NCBI RefSeq assembly: GCF_005768555.2
Contig: NZ_VCHX02000168.1
Location: forward strand, 16,891-80,890
Direction of reading: 5' to 3'
DNA: 64,000 bases
Origin: Streptomyces sporangiiformans
GTDB lineage: Bacteria; Actinomycetota; Actinomycetes; Streptomycetales; Streptomycetaceae
A program made the translations under genes and the position numbers. Shown piece after piece: positions 1 through 8,768 of the stretch (positions within the stretch are counted from its first letter, which is position 1; each line of letters begins with the position of its first letter). The notes beneath the pieces were generated by a model. The model did not search any database. It saw only the letters and a program-made list of their open reading frames with translations, and was not told where the DNA came from.

Positions 1-220
1 GGGGTGCGCAGGAGGCCGGGAGCTGTACGGGAGTCAGGGCTCGTCCGTCACGAAGGGGTCGGCCGGCCGGCGAAGAACGCCGGGGGTCACCCGACGCGGA
101 ATCTCGCGTCCTCCGAACGTAGAGAGCTCTCTCCCGCCGCACCATGGACAGATGTCAGACTCCCGGCCCCCCTGGTTCCGACACATGCTCAAGCAGGCTC
201 GTGGTGCCGGCGACGGGTCC
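1..220. other. Intergenic/unassigned left edge
   Basis: I see no convincing gene here. The open frames on the plus strand run antisense across the next gene and have no family features. The stretch probably holds the 3' flank of the phosphatase gene that ends at 221, and possibly the flank of a gene outside the window. Confidence 0.4.
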
Positions 221-3200
221 CTACTGGTCCTGGTCCCCGAAGGGGAGCGCGTCCAGGTCTCCGTCGAAGCCCTCAGTGGAGAGGAACATCAGCTCCAGGG
301 CATCGGACGGCTGGTCCCCGCGCCTGTCCGGGCCGAGCAGGGCCTGCTCGGCCCAGATGCATTTTCCGGTCGCCGTGTAGCGCGTTCCCCAGCGTTGGGA
401 GAGTGCCGTGATCAGTTGCAGGCCGCGGCCTCCCTCATCGGTGTCCGTGGCGCGGCGGATGCGGGGCATCGTGTGGCTGCCGTCGAAGACTTCGCAGGTC
501 AGCTCGGTGCTGTGCAGCAGACGCAGGCTGACCGGGCCCTTGGCGTGGCGTACGACATTGCCCACCAGTTCGCTGGCCAGTAGTTCCGTGGTGGGTGTCA
601 GGTCGTCCAGGCCCCAGACGGAGAGCTGCTCGCGGACATGACGGCGGGCCTGGCCGGCCGCCCTCGGGTCCTCGGCGAGCGGCCAGGAGGCCACCCTGTC
701 GCCGGTCAGGGCCTGGAGGCGGGCGACGAGGAGCGCCGCGTCGTCGGCTGCCTGGTGCTCCGCGGGCAGCAGGCCGTCCGTCAGGGTGTCGCAGAGGTGC
801 TCCAGGTCCGCGCCGGTGCCGTCGTCGTGGGCGGTGTGCAGGAGCCGGGCCAGGTCCGCCATGCCCTCGTCGATGTCGCGCTTCGCCGACTCGACGAGTC
901 CGTCCGTGTAGAGCACGAGCAGGCTTCCCTCGGGCACCGTGACCTCGACCGTCTCGAACGGCGGCTCCGCCGCGCCCAGCGGCGGGTCGGGGGCCAGCTC
1001 CGGGAAGTGCACGGTGCCGTCGGGGTGGACCAGGGCCGGGGGCGGGTGCCCGGCGCGGGCGATGGAGCAGAGCTGGGTGGTGGAGTCGTAGAGCGCGTAC
1101 AGGCAGGTGACGTACGAATCCTCGCCCATGCCGCCGACGATGTGGTTGAGGTGGCTCATGATCTCGTCGGGCGGCAGTTCGAGGTCGGCCAGGGTGTGGA
1201 CGGCTGTGCGCAGGCGGCCCATGGTGGCCGCCTCGGGCAGGCCGTGCCCCATGACGTCGCCGACGACGAAGGCGACCTGGCCGCTGGAGAGCGGGATGAT
1301 GTCGTACCAGTCGCCGCCCACGTCCATGCCCTGTCCGGCGGGGAGGTAGCGGGCGGCGGCCCGGCACGCGGGCAGCTCGGGCAGGCCCCGGGGGAGCAGG
1401 CTGCGCTGGAGTTCCCGGGACCGGGTGTGCTCGGCGTCGTAGAGCCGGGCCCGTTCCAGGGCCTGTGCGACGAGGGCCGTGATCGTCGTGAGCAGGGTGC
1501 GTTCCTCGTCGGTGAGGCGGCGCGGCTGGTCGAAGGCCACGACACACACCCCGAAGGTGTGGTCGGACGCGGTCAGCGGCAGGAACGCCCATGCCTGCTT
1601 GCCGGCGCGTGCGGGCAGGCCGGCATGGTCGGGCGCGTACTTGGCGTACTCCTGCGGCGAGGACAGGAACACCGGTGTATCGGAGGTGATCACGTTCCAC
1701 GCCGGGCTGCACGCTGTCTGGGAGCGGCCGTTCACGAGGTCGAGGAAGTCGTCCGCGTAGCCGACGGCTCCGACGTTGCAGAGCCGGTCGCCCTCGATGA
1801 CCTGTACCAGGAGTCCGGCGGCGGCGAACGGCGGCAGCACCCGCCGGGCGACCGCGTCCACCACATCCTGTGAGGTCGACGCCTTGGCGAGCGCCGCGGT
1901 CAGCTCCGCGATCCGGTCCGAGCGCTCGGACGCGGCGAGTTCTGCCGCCCGGCGCTCCTCCTCCAGGCGCCGTCTCTCGGTGACGTCGGCGAAATAGAGG
2001 GTGTGGCCGTCGGGTCCCGGGACCATCCGCAGGTGGTAGCGGTGCCCGCCGTCCGACGTGTGCACGTCGAAGCCGGTCGGCTTCCCCTCGGACGCGGCCT
2101 TCCGGCAGCGGCTCTCCAGGCCGGGTACCTGACGAGCGGACGGCAGATCCCACAGCACGCGCCCGAACAACTCCTCCTCGGACAAGCCCAGCGTGCGTTC
2201 CGCCTGCAGGTTGGCGAAGGTGATCCGCCACTCGTCGTCCACCGCGAGGAAGCCGTCGCTCATATGGCGCAGGGCCCGGCTGAGCGCGTCGCGGGCGGAC
2301 CGGGACTCGTTGCTCTCCCACCCCACGCCGATCATGCGCTGGGGCTCGCCCTGCTCGTCGTAGGTCGCCCTGCCACGGGCCTGCGTCCAGCCGTACGTGC
2401 CGTCCAGGCGGCGTACCCGGTACTCGGCCTCGAAGACGGAGTGGTCGCGTATGGCCCTCTCCGCCGCAGCCAACGTCGGCGCCAAGTCGTCGGGGTGGAC
2501 GATCCTCATCCAGTTCTCGACCTTGCCGGTGAAGTCGTCCGGTCTGGTGCCGTACAGCTCCAGGGCCGCGTCGTCCCAGATCAGGTCGCCGGTGCGGATG
2601 TTCCAGTCCCACGAGCCGACACTGACCTCCTTCAGGGCCTGCCGCAGGTGCTCACCGTTCAGCTCCGGCTGCGCGGGTCCGGACGGTGGCGGCGCCTGGA
2701 CCATGCGCTCCTCGGTCCAGTCGACGACGCTCCGGAGGAAGTCCCACTGCTGCGGGGTGGGCTTGCCGTGTTCGCCCGTCAGGACCGTGAGCGCGCCGAT
2801 GCTCCGGTCCCCGTTGAGCACCGGTAGCGCGGCCAGACCGGTGCCGGGCCAGATGATGTCCGCCGCCTCACCGGCTTCCGCGGTATCCGCTGCTTTCGCG
2901 GCATCCGCCGCTTCCGCCGCTTTCGCCGTTTCCTCCGAGGACCCGGCCGGATCTGTGTGCCCGGCGGAGTTCAGGGGCACCCATACGCCACTGCCCTGGT
3001 GCAGAGCGCGGGCCGGAGCCAGCGGGCCCTCCTGGTCGATGATGTCCCAGGAGCGGGTGAGGACGGGAGGGAGCCCGGTCGCCGACACCAGGCGCAGCGC
3101 GGACATGGGGCCGCGCAGATGAATCGTTCCGCCCAGGGCCCCCAGCTCTCCCACCGCATGCTGGAGTGCCAGCCGGAAGACCTCACTTTCCGCGACACCG

Positions 3201-3238
3201 GGTTCCACCGTGCCGAGCAAGGCCAGCCGCGCGTTCAT
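221..3238 (-). CDS. SpoIIE-type PP2C phosphatase with GAF/PAS sensors and C-terminal ATPase domain
   Basis: Predicted cytoplasmic multi-sensor serine/threonine phosphatase of about 1005 residues. Domain order by eye: GAF-like (15-170), PAS (205-310), PAS (320-420), GAF (450-595), SpoIIE/PP2C (625-840) and an HATPase_c_2 anti-sigma-kinase-like domain (855-975). PP2C metal motifs are visible: GGDWYD at 641-646, GDVMGHG at 660-666, YTDG near 778 and AADDAAL near 831. The ATPase domain has an N-box (LVGNVVRHA) and a G-box (GGRGLQL). This family dephosphorylates anti-sigma-factor antagonists and can phosphorylate them, so it probably feeds a sigma-B-like switch. Its partners are not adjacent. I start it at ATG 3238, where the GAF homology begins, although the frame is open further upstream. 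Residues 105-127 are an Ala/Glu/Lys/Asp low-complexity run encoded by short tandem repeats near 2870-2935. Confidence 0.88.
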   Translation of the reverse strand: MNARLALLGTVEPGVAESEVFRLALQHAVGELGALGGTIHLRGPMSALRLVSATGLPPVLTRSWDIIDQEGPLAPARALHQGSGVWVPLNSAGHTDPAGSSEETAKAAEAADAAKAADTAEAGEAADIIWPGTGLAALPVLNGDRSIGALTVLTGEHGKPTPQQWDFLRSVVDWTEERMVQAPPPSGPAQPELNGEHLRQALKEVSVGSWDWNIRTGDLIWDDAALELYGTRPDDFTGKVENWMRIVHPDDLAPTLAAAERAIRDHSVFEAEYRVRRLDGTYGWTQARGRATYDEQGEPQRMIGVGWESNESRSARDALSRALRHMSDGFLAVDDEWRITFANLQAERTLGLSEEELFGRVLWDLPSARQVPGLESRCRKAASEGKPTGFDVHTSDGGHRYHLRMVPGPDGHTLYFADVTERRRLEEERRAAELAASERSDRIAELTAALAKASTSQDVVDAVARRVLPPFAAAGLLVQVIEGDRLCNVGAVGYADDFLDLVNGRSQTACSPAWNVITSDTPVFLSSPQEYAKYAPDHAGLPARAGKQAWAFLPLTASDHTFGVCVVAFDQPRRLTDEERTLLTTITALVAQALERARLYDAEHTRSRELQRSLLPRGLPELPACRAAARYLPAGQGMDVGGDWYDIIPLSSGQVAFVVGDVMGHGLPEAATMGRLRTAVHTLADLELPPDEIMSHLNHIVGGMGEDSYVTCLYALYDSTTQLCSIARAGHPPPALVHPDGTVHFPELAPDPPLGAAEPPFETVEVTVPEGSLLVLYTDGLVESAKRDIDEGMADLARLLHTAHDDGTGADLEHLCDTLTDGLLPAEHQAADDAALLVARLQALTGDRVASWPLAEDPRAAGQARRHVREQLSVWGLDDLTPTTELLASELVGNVVRHAKGPVSLRLLHSTELTCEVFDGSHTMPRIRRATDTDEGGRGLQLITALSQRWGTRYTATGKCIWAEQALLGPDRRGDQPSDALELMFLSTEGFDGDLDALPFGDQDQ

Positions 3239-3390
3239 ACGACGAACTTTAACGTTCCTGCCTCGGCCGAGATCGTGCCTTGCAGGAATCCTGTCCTCCG
3301 CTCGGCCCCGCGGCCCACGAGGCTCAACCGCCCGGAATCGAGGCCGACTTGCCCTGAACGTGCGGGCCGACGCCTCCGTACGGCCCACCG

Positions 3391-3414
3391 GTAGTGCACT
3401 TCGTAGTGCACTTC
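3391..3414. repeat. Two perfect 12-bp tandem repeats upstream of rutA
   Basis: GTAGTGCACTTC occurs twice head to tail at 3391-3402 and 3403-3414. Each copy contains the palindrome GTGCAC. The pair lies 37 bp before the rutA start and also upstream of the divergent phosphatase gene, so it is a candidate operator for either. Seen directly; function inferred. Confidence 0.5.
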
Positions 3415-3450
3415 TTCCCCGCGAGACTCCCACAACCCCTGAGGAGCGGC

Positions 3451-4533
3451 ATGGACATCGGCGTATTCATCCCCATCGGCAACAACGGCTGGCTCATATC
3501 GAAGAGTTCTCCGCAGTACATGCCGAGCTTCGAGCTGAACAAGGCCATCGTGCGGAAGGCCGAGGAGCACGGGCTCGACTTCGCGCTGTCGATGATCAAG
3601 CTCAAGGGGTTCGGCGGCGAGACGGAGTTCTGGGACCACAACCTCGAGTCGTTCACGCTGATGGCGGGCCTGGCCGCCGCGACGGACCGGATCAGGCTGT
3701 ACGCCTCCACACCCATCCTCGCGCTGCCACCGGCGATCGTCGCGCGCATGGCCGTGACGGTCGACTCGATCGCTCCCGGCCGGTTCGGCGTCAACATCGT
3801 CACCGGCTGGGCGCCCGGCGAGTACTCCCAGATGGGCCTGTGGCCCGGGGACGAGCACTTCGGCAACCGCTACGCCCGGGCCGCCGAGTACGTCACCGTG
3901 ATGAAGGAGCTGTGGAGCGAGGGCGTCAGCGACTTCAAGGGCGAGTTCTACGAGATGGACGACTGCGTGTTGTCTCCCCGGCCGGAGAGCGGGCACATCG
4001 ACATCGTTGCCGCCGGGCAGAGCGGCACCGGAATGAGGTTCGCCGCCGAGCACGCCGACTACAGCTTCATCCTGGGCAGCGGGGTCAACACCCCGCTCGC
4101 GCTCTCGAACTCCACGGCCACGCTCATGGACGAGGCGAAGAAGACCGGCCGCGACGTCGGAGCTCTCTCGCTGTTCATGGTCATCGCGGACGAGACCGAC
4201 GAGGCCGCCCAGGCGAAGTGGAAGGACTACCACGACAACGCCGATCTCGCGGCGCTGGCGTACATGGCGGGTGAATCGGCCACGGACAAGGCGGCCGACG
4301 ACTCCTCGACCGCCAGGACCATCTCGCTGCCCGAGGGCGCCGTGAACTTCAACATGGGCACGCTCGTCGGCTCGTACGAGACCGTCGCGAGGATGCTCGA
4401 CGAGGTCGCCGAGGTGTCCGGCACCAAGGGAATCATGCTGGTCTTCGACGACTTCCTCGAAGGCATCGAGAACTTCGGTACGCGCGTGCAGCCGCTGATG
4501 AAGTCCAGGCCCGACCACTCGACTGTGGCCTGA
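3451..4533 (+). CDS. rutA: Pyrimidine oxygenase RutA (FMN-dependent, luciferase-like)
   Basis: A 360-residue LLM-class flavin monooxygenase that matches E. coli RutA nearly end to end (about 363 residues there), from the start MDIGVFIPIGNNGWLIS to the final FDDFLEGIENFG region. The RutA signatures WDHNLESFTLMAGLAA, GRFGVNIVTGW and NINMGTLVGSY-like NFNMGTLVGSY are present. RutA uses FMNH2 and O2 to open the uracil ring between N3 and C4, giving ureidoacrylate or its peracid. The start at ATG 3451 is set by GAGGAG at 3441-3446 and by the RutA N-terminus; an upstream in-frame ATG is not needed. No rutB, rutC, rutD, rutE, rutF or rutG homologue is in the window. Uracil phosphoribosyltransferase lies about 20 kb away but is unlinked. 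A flavin reductase must be supplied elsewhere. Confidence 0.93.
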   Translation: MDIGVFIPIGNNGWLISKSSPQYMPSFELNKAIVRKAEEHGLDFALSMIKLKGFGGETEFWDHNLESFTLMAGLAAATDRIRLYASTPILALPPAIVARMAVTVDSIAPGRFGVNIVTGWAPGEYSQMGLWPGDEHFGNRYARAAEYVTVMKELWSEGVSDFKGEFYEMDDCVLSPRPESGHIDIVAAGQSGTGMRFAAEHADYSFILGSGVNTPLALSNSTATLMDEAKKTGRDVGALSLFMVIADETDEAAQAKWKDYHDNADLAALAYMAGESATDKAADDSSTARTISLPEGAVNFNMGTLVGSYETVARMLDEVAEVSGTKGIMLVFDDFLEGIENFGTRVQPLMKSRPDHSTVA

Positions 4534-4774
4534 GTCCCCGTCGGTCCTGGACGGGCAGGGCAACGGGTCCAGCACCACTTGTGGTTCGCGTCATCTCTCG
4601 CGCAACAGAGAACATAGAAAAGAGAACGAACTCGACGCCTTTTTCCAGCCGTTGCGATTTTCCGCTTGCGGTAGCGCTCATTCCTCGTTGACTGCTCCTC
4701 TTCCCGGGCGTAGGACGCTATAGACAGTTCCTCGAGCACCTGTGGGACAGTGATCCGATTCTGGGAGAGAATGC

Positions 4775-6424
4775 ATGGCGATCAATCAGAAACAAATGAT
4801 GCAGGCGGTCTACGACGCTATTTTCGACGCGTTGACGACCACGCCTCCGCCAATCGGCGGGGGCAGGCCGATCCTCCCGAAGGCGACGACCTTCATGTCG
4901 TTCCAGCTGCCCGGAAATCCCATTGATCCGGCGCAGTTCGCGAACCCCTGGTCGCCGACCAACCCGAACGGCTCGATCGCGACGGCGGAGAACTTCGCCA
5001 CCCTGGTGGATCCCGTCCCCGTCCTCAGCCCGGGCTACGCACCCAGCGGCGCCAGCATCGACGGCCTGTACGGCGAGATCGTCCGCGCGAACGTCAAGCC
5101 CCCGCCCCCCGACCCGGCCGGCGAGGAGGCGTACAACAAGGCGTTCAACCTGCTCTACGTCGACGGCCAGGACTTCGACGAGAACGGCCAGCCCATCATC
5201 GTCAAGGTCGACTCCCCGCTGTACCGCAACTACAAGAACAAGATGCTGGCCTACACCGCGGCCCTGACCAGCTACCTGACCAACTACCTCCAGTACGACC
5301 TCAGCAAGCCCGAGGACGCCCGGAAGTGGGCGGTCCTCGCCCCCGTCCTCCAGGCTCCCGTCGACATGGCCTACCGGGATCTCCAGGCGGCGCGTCCCGG
5401 TGTGGTCGAGAACGCGGTGGCCACCCTCGGCCAGTACCAGCAGTCCACTCTGGCGAACATCTTCGCCAGGGCGCGGCAGACGTACGAACAGACACGAAAG
5501 GGCAGCCTCAGCAGCCCCGGGCTCTTCTGGCACGCCTGCGAGGCATTCCCGGGCAACTGGTTCACCGAGTCCGGAGCGGCGAATTTCGCCTCGCAGACCA
5601 TTCAGTCCAGCCGTATACGCATCAACGAAAGTTCGCGGTTCTCCCGCTACGGTGCGGGCGGCGGCGTGAATTTCGGGCTCTGGCGGGTCGGTGCCGCAGG
5701 TTCCAGCGAAAGGCGCCAATACGACCTCAGCACCTCGACGAGCAATATCACCATTTCCTTCCGCTACGGCAGGGTCGAAGTCCGCCGTCGGTGGCTGGAC
5801 ACGGCGCTTGCCTCCCTGCACGGCTGGAGCACGGCAGGCCGCCGGCCCGGTGATTACTCGACCGGCCAGGTGGACAAGAACGAGGGGGTTTTCCCGCTCC
5901 TGACGACGTCCTTCATCGTCGCCCGCGACATCAAGATCAGCGGTAACTGGAGCACCAGCGATCTCCAGTTCGCGTCCCAGGCGACGTCGGCCGGCGCCTC
6001 CGTCGGATGGGGACCGTTCTCCCTGTCGGGCAGCTATTCCAACAGCTCCTCGACCCGCCGCTTCGCGTCCACCTTCGACGGAACGACGATCACGGTGCCG
6101 GGCGCCCAGATCATCGCCTGGCTGAGCAGCGTCGTCCCGTACTCGCCCCCGACCGACGGGCCGCCCTCGGACATGGCGACCGAGGCGGAGGCGGCGGAGA
6201 ACCGCCGGCAGATCCACCGCAGGAACGTCTACGCCATCCCCTACATGAGGCAGTCCGACAACGGCTTCGAGACTGCGGTGGCCGGGGACGACTACGCCCT
6301 CGCTGAGGACAACGGCCACAGCCGGTTCCTCGACCTCGACTCCGAGGGAGGGGACGGCGAAGGCGACGCTGTCCGACGGTCACCGGACGCACCGACCAGC
6401 CAGTTCATCAGCGCGGAGAGCTGA
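4775..6424 (+). CDS. Large protein of unknown function, beta-rich C-terminal half
   Basis: A 549-residue protein that I cannot assign to a family. It has no signal peptide and no clear membrane segment. Residues 1-25 look helical, then comes a Pro-rich stretch with a GGG motif. The middle (about 125-240) is helical with many Tyr/Gln. The C-terminal half (about 265-450) alternates Ser/Gly-rich strands, including two blocks reading like VGWGPFSLSGSYSNSSS and NISISFRYGRVEVRRRW-type strands, and suggests a beta-sandwich or barrel. The tail (500-549) is acidic and disordered. The start ATG follows GGGAGAGA at 4761-4768. The 200 bp upstream are AT-richer than anything nearby, which hints at a strong promoter region or recent arrival. 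It stands alone, with a hairpin terminator behind it. Pore-forming, adhesin or contractile-system cargo roles are possible, but none is shown by the sequence. Confidence 0.8.
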   Translation: MAINQKQMMQAVYDAIFDALTTTPPPIGGGRPILPKATTFMSFQLPGNPIDPAQFANPWSPTNPNGSIATAENFATLVDPVPVLSPGYAPSGASIDGLYGEIVRANVKPPPPDPAGEEAYNKAFNLLYVDGQDFDENGQPIIVKVDSPLYRNYKNKMLAYTAALTSYLTNYLQYDLSKPEDARKWAVLAPVLQAPVDMAYRDLQAARPGVVENAVATLGQYQQSTLANIFARARQTYEQTRKGSLSSPGLFWHACEAFPGNWFTESGAANFASQTIQSSRIRINESSRFSRYGAGGGVNFGLWRVGAAGSSERRQYDLSTSTSNITISFRYGRVEVRRRWLDTALASLHGWSTAGRRPGDYSTGQVDKNEGVFPLLTTSFIVARDIKISGNWSTSDLQFASQATSAGASVGWGPFSLSGSYSNSSSTRRFASTFDGTTITVPGAQIIAWLSSVVPYSPPTDGPPSDMATEAEAAENRRQIHRRNVYAIPYMRQSDNGFETAVAGDDYALAEDNGHSRFLDLDSEGGDGEGDAVRRSPDAPTSQFISAES

Positions 6425-6453
6425 TCCGCTCCCGCACCTTCCGGGGAGTCCCT

Positions 6454-6481
6454 GTCCCGCCCGGCGACCACCGGGCGGGAC
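6454..6481. terminator. Bidirectional hairpin terminator
   Basis: Perfect 11-bp stem: GTCCCGCCCGG (6454-6464), loop CGACCA, CCGGGCGGGAC (6471-6481). It lies between the convergent genes ending at 6424 (+) and 6504 (-), as expected for a shared terminator. Confidence 0.75.
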
Positions 6482-6503
6482 GGGGGCTGTGCCGCCGGCG
6501 TCC

Positions 6504-7616
6504 TCAGGCCGCGGTGTAGCCGAGCTGACGCCTGATGTACGGGGTCATGAGGGTCTTCGCCTTGGCGAGGGTGGTGGTGCGGTTGCCGAGGACCGCGGTC
6601 TCGCCCCCCGGCACGGGCAGCACCGTCAGTCCGTTGGCCGGGCCGAAGGGCACGATGATCGGGGTGCGGTGGATCGGCCGGTAGAAGCGGGGCTCCTTGC
6701 GGTGCTTGCCTGAACTGTGCAGGTACGCGCGGATGTTGTGGGCGGCGAGGTCCGCCTGGGCGATCGCGACGGGTGTGATCTTGAGCTCGGTGACGTCGTT
6801 CACGTCGCCGACCGCGAAGACGTCCAGCCGCCCCTCGACCCGGAGCATCCGGTCGACTCTCACGTGCCCGGCACGGTTCAGCCAGTCGCTGTGCCCGGCC
6901 AGCCGCAGCCAGAGTGTGTTGGGCGTGGTACCGGTCGCCCAGAAGGAGAGGTCGGCGTCGATGACGCTGCCGCGGGCGTCGCGATAGGTGCCGAAGTCGT
7001 TGCCGGGGGACATGAAGGAGTCGAGCCGCACCTCCACGCCGTGGGACTCCAGCCAGGCGCGGGCCTTGTGCCCGGCCCGCGCGCTCCCCGTGTTGTCGAG
7101 GAGCGCCGAACCGGAGTGGGCCAGCGTCACCCGGGCGTCCGGCCGTGCCAGGCGGATCTCGGCGCTGAGCTCGACGCCGGAGGGGCCGCCGCCGACGACC
7201 AGGACCTGATCGGCAGTGGCGATCTTCTGCTGGTGCGCGGCGAACGACTTGGCCGCCTCCTCGGTGGTGGTGCCGGTGAAGCGGGCCGGTTCGGGGTAGT
7301 CGGCGCCGGTGGCGATCACCAACACGTCGTACGGCAGCCGCTCGCCGGTGGCGAGCATCACCTGCCGCTCGGTGGTGTCGATGCGAACCGCTTTGCCCAC
7401 GGCCACGCGACCATTGCGCAGCAGCCGGTCGTATGGAATGAAGGGGGTGGCCGTCCAATCCGCGTGCACGCCGGCGCGCAGGGAGGCGATGCGATGGAAG
7501 AAGACCTCCTTGCGGTCCACTAGCGTGACCCGTGCCATCCCGTCCAGTCGTTTCGCCAGACGGACGCCCGCGTAGCCGCCGCCGATCACTACTACATCGC
7601 CGTCACGCACACTCAT
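6504..7616 (-). CDS. NAD(P)/FAD-dependent oxidoreductase, NDH-2/AIF-like
   Basis: A 370-residue pyridine-nucleotide-disulfide oxidoreductase with two Rossmann folds. The FAD dinucleotide motif is near the N-terminus (VVVIGGGYAGVRLAKRL), the NAD(P) motif is VLVVGGGPSGVELSAEI near 145-160, and the FAD-closing motif is DVFAVGDVNDV near 275. The nearest functional classes are single-subunit NADH dehydrogenases (NDH-2) and AIF-like flavoproteins. At 370 residues it lacks the C-terminal membrane anchor of typical NDH-2, so a soluble quinone or ferredoxin reductase role is equally possible. Start ATG 7616 has CAGGAGA just upstream. It is a single gene with the inverted repeat at 7700-7712 in its promoter region. 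Confidence 0.9.
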   Translation of the reverse strand: MSVRDGDVVVIGGGYAGVRLAKRLDGMARVTLVDRKEVFFHRIASLRAGVHADWTATPFIPYDRLLRNGRVAVGKAVRIDTTERQVMLATGERLPYDVLVIATGADYPEPARFTGTTTEEAAKSFAAHQQKIATADQVLVVGGGPSGVELSAEIRLARPDARVTLAHSGSALLDNTGSARAGHKARAWLESHGVEVRLDSFMSPGNDFGTYRDARGSVIDADLSFWATGTTPNTLWLRLAGHSDWLNRAGHVRVDRMLRVEGRLDVFAVGDVNDVTELKITPVAIAQADLAAHNIRAYLHSSGKHRKEPRFYRPIHRTPIIVPFGPANGLTVLPVPGGETAVLGNRTTTLAKAKTLMTPYIRRQLGYTAA

Positions 7617-7699
7617 TCTCCTGTGCCTTGTGGGGGGTGCGAGTGCCGCGGCGGCTGAGCCGCTCCCGGCCTCTCGAATGCCGGGGAGCGTAACGCTTG

Positions 7700-7712
7700 A
7701 AACCTAAAGTTT
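7700..7712. promoter_or_regulatory. AAAC-N5-GTTT inverted repeat upstream of the flavoprotein gene
   Basis: AAAC CTAAA GTTT lies about 85 bp upstream of the start at 7616, in an AT-rich patch of an otherwise GC-rich spacer. The shape resembles MarR-family operators. No regulator gene is adjacent, so the assignment is tentative. Confidence 0.4.
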
Positions 7713-7797
7713 TAGCCGCGACTTCGTGTGGGTCCTGTGAAGTGACGGCGCGGACAGGCCTCCATGGGCCAGGGGCTTTGCCCGGTCACTCCCGCCG

Positions 7798-8568
7798 TCA
7801 GGCGGAAGGCGCCCCCGTGAGGACCTCCACCTGGCCGGTGTCGAGCGAGTAGTAGGCGCTGACCACGGCCAAGTCACCCTTCTTCACCAGCGGGCCGAGG
7901 TCTTGGTTCGCCCGCAGCTCGGCGGAGGTCTGCTTGACGTGGATGCGGATCATCGCGTCGACCGGGTCCTTGGCCTTCTCCTTGACCGTCTCCTCGTACG
8001 CCGGCCGCAGGGCGTCGGCGATCGCCTGCAGGTTGCCGGGCAACTCCTTGCCGTCACGCATCGCTTCGTACGCCGCCTTGACGGCGCCGCAGCGCTGATG
8101 CCCGAGCACGACGATCAGCGGGGTCCCCGACGTCATGGGCCCGTACTCGACGGAACCGGTGACCACCGGTCCGACCACCTGGCCACCGGTGCGCATCACG
8201 AACAGGTCGCCGAGCCCGGTGTCGAAGAGCAGCTCGGGCGGCACCCGGGAGTCGATGCACGAGAGGATCACGCCGAAGGGATTCTGCTCCTCGGCGACGA
8301 ACTCGCGTCGGCGGGGGTCCCGGTCGGGGTGCTGGAGAGTCCCGTCCACCCACCGCTTGTTGCCGTCCATGAGCCGCGCGAAGGCCGCCCAGGGCGAGTC
8401 CGGTCGCGGGCCCGCGGAGGGTGAGGGCGTCTTCGCCGCCCCCGCGGGCGCCGTCTTCTGCGTCTCGGCGCCGTCCGACTTCGACGAACAGCCGGTGAGC
8501 AGGGCCGCGGTGGCCGCCAGCCCGCCGGTGAGTATGGCCCTGCGCTGCGGTGGCACAGCACTACGCAT
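7798..8568 (-). CDS. Beta-carbonic anhydrase, predicted lipoprotein
   Basis: A 256-residue beta-class carbonic anhydrase (CO2 + H2O = HCO3- + H+). All zinc and catalytic residues are visible: Cys104-x-Asp106-x-Arg108 in SCIDSRVPPE and His157-x2-Cys160 in LGHQRCGAVKAA. The N-terminus has an Arg pair (QRR), a hydrophobic segment and the lipobox LLTGC with Cys27, followed by a Ser/Ala/Pro linker. The enzyme should therefore be exported and lipid-anchored outside the membrane. Beta-class enzymes are usually cytoplasmic, and the RR motif suggests Tat export after zinc loading. Start ATG 8568 is preceded by AAGGGGAAT. Single gene. Confidence 0.92.
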   Translation of the reverse strand: MRSAVPPQRRAILTGGLAATAALLTGCSSKSDGAETQKTAPAGAAKTPSPSAGPRPDSPWAAFARLMDGNKRWVDGTLQHPDRDPRRREFVAEEQNPFGVILSCIDSRVPPELLFDTGLGDLFVMRTGGQVVGPVVTGSVEYGPMTSGTPLIVVLGHQRCGAVKAAYEAMRDGKELPGNLQAIADALRPAYEETVKEKAKDPVDAMIRIHVKQTSAELRANQDLGPLVKKGDLAVVSAYYSLDTGQVEVLTGAPSA

Positions 8569-8746
8569 GAATCATTCCCCTTCGGTCTCGTGCAGGATTC
8601 GCCCGAGGCGTCGAGTGCGACGACTCGCCGGCCCGCTCTCCCGGGGAGAGCGGGTGGTGCCACTGTGGCGAGAGGTCGGTTAGCGCCCGTACAGCGCTGA
8701 TGAAGCGCGGGAGAAGCGCCGATCCAAAACACGAAGGGGCCATGCG

Positions 8747-8765
8747 ATGTGACGTCGCGTCACAT
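8747..8765. promoter_or_regulatory. CRP/FNR-like inverted repeat
   Basis: ATGTGACG TCG CGTCACAT is an 8-3-8 perfect inverted repeat containing TGTGA-N7-TCACA. It lies about 180 bp upstream of the carbonic anhydrase start and immediately beyond the stop of the next gene (8769). It could be a CRP-like site or a weak terminator stem; there is no T-run. Confidence 0.4.
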
Positions 8766-8768
8766 GAC

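Noticed and set aside
435..2612. Long open frame on the minus strand overlapping the phosphatase gene in another frame
   Set aside because: Arg/Pro/Gly-rich translation with no motif; a typical shadow frame in high-GC DNA.
3235..4578. Long minus-strand frame antisense to rutA
   Set aside because: Composition of a shadow frame, and rutA matches its family end to end.
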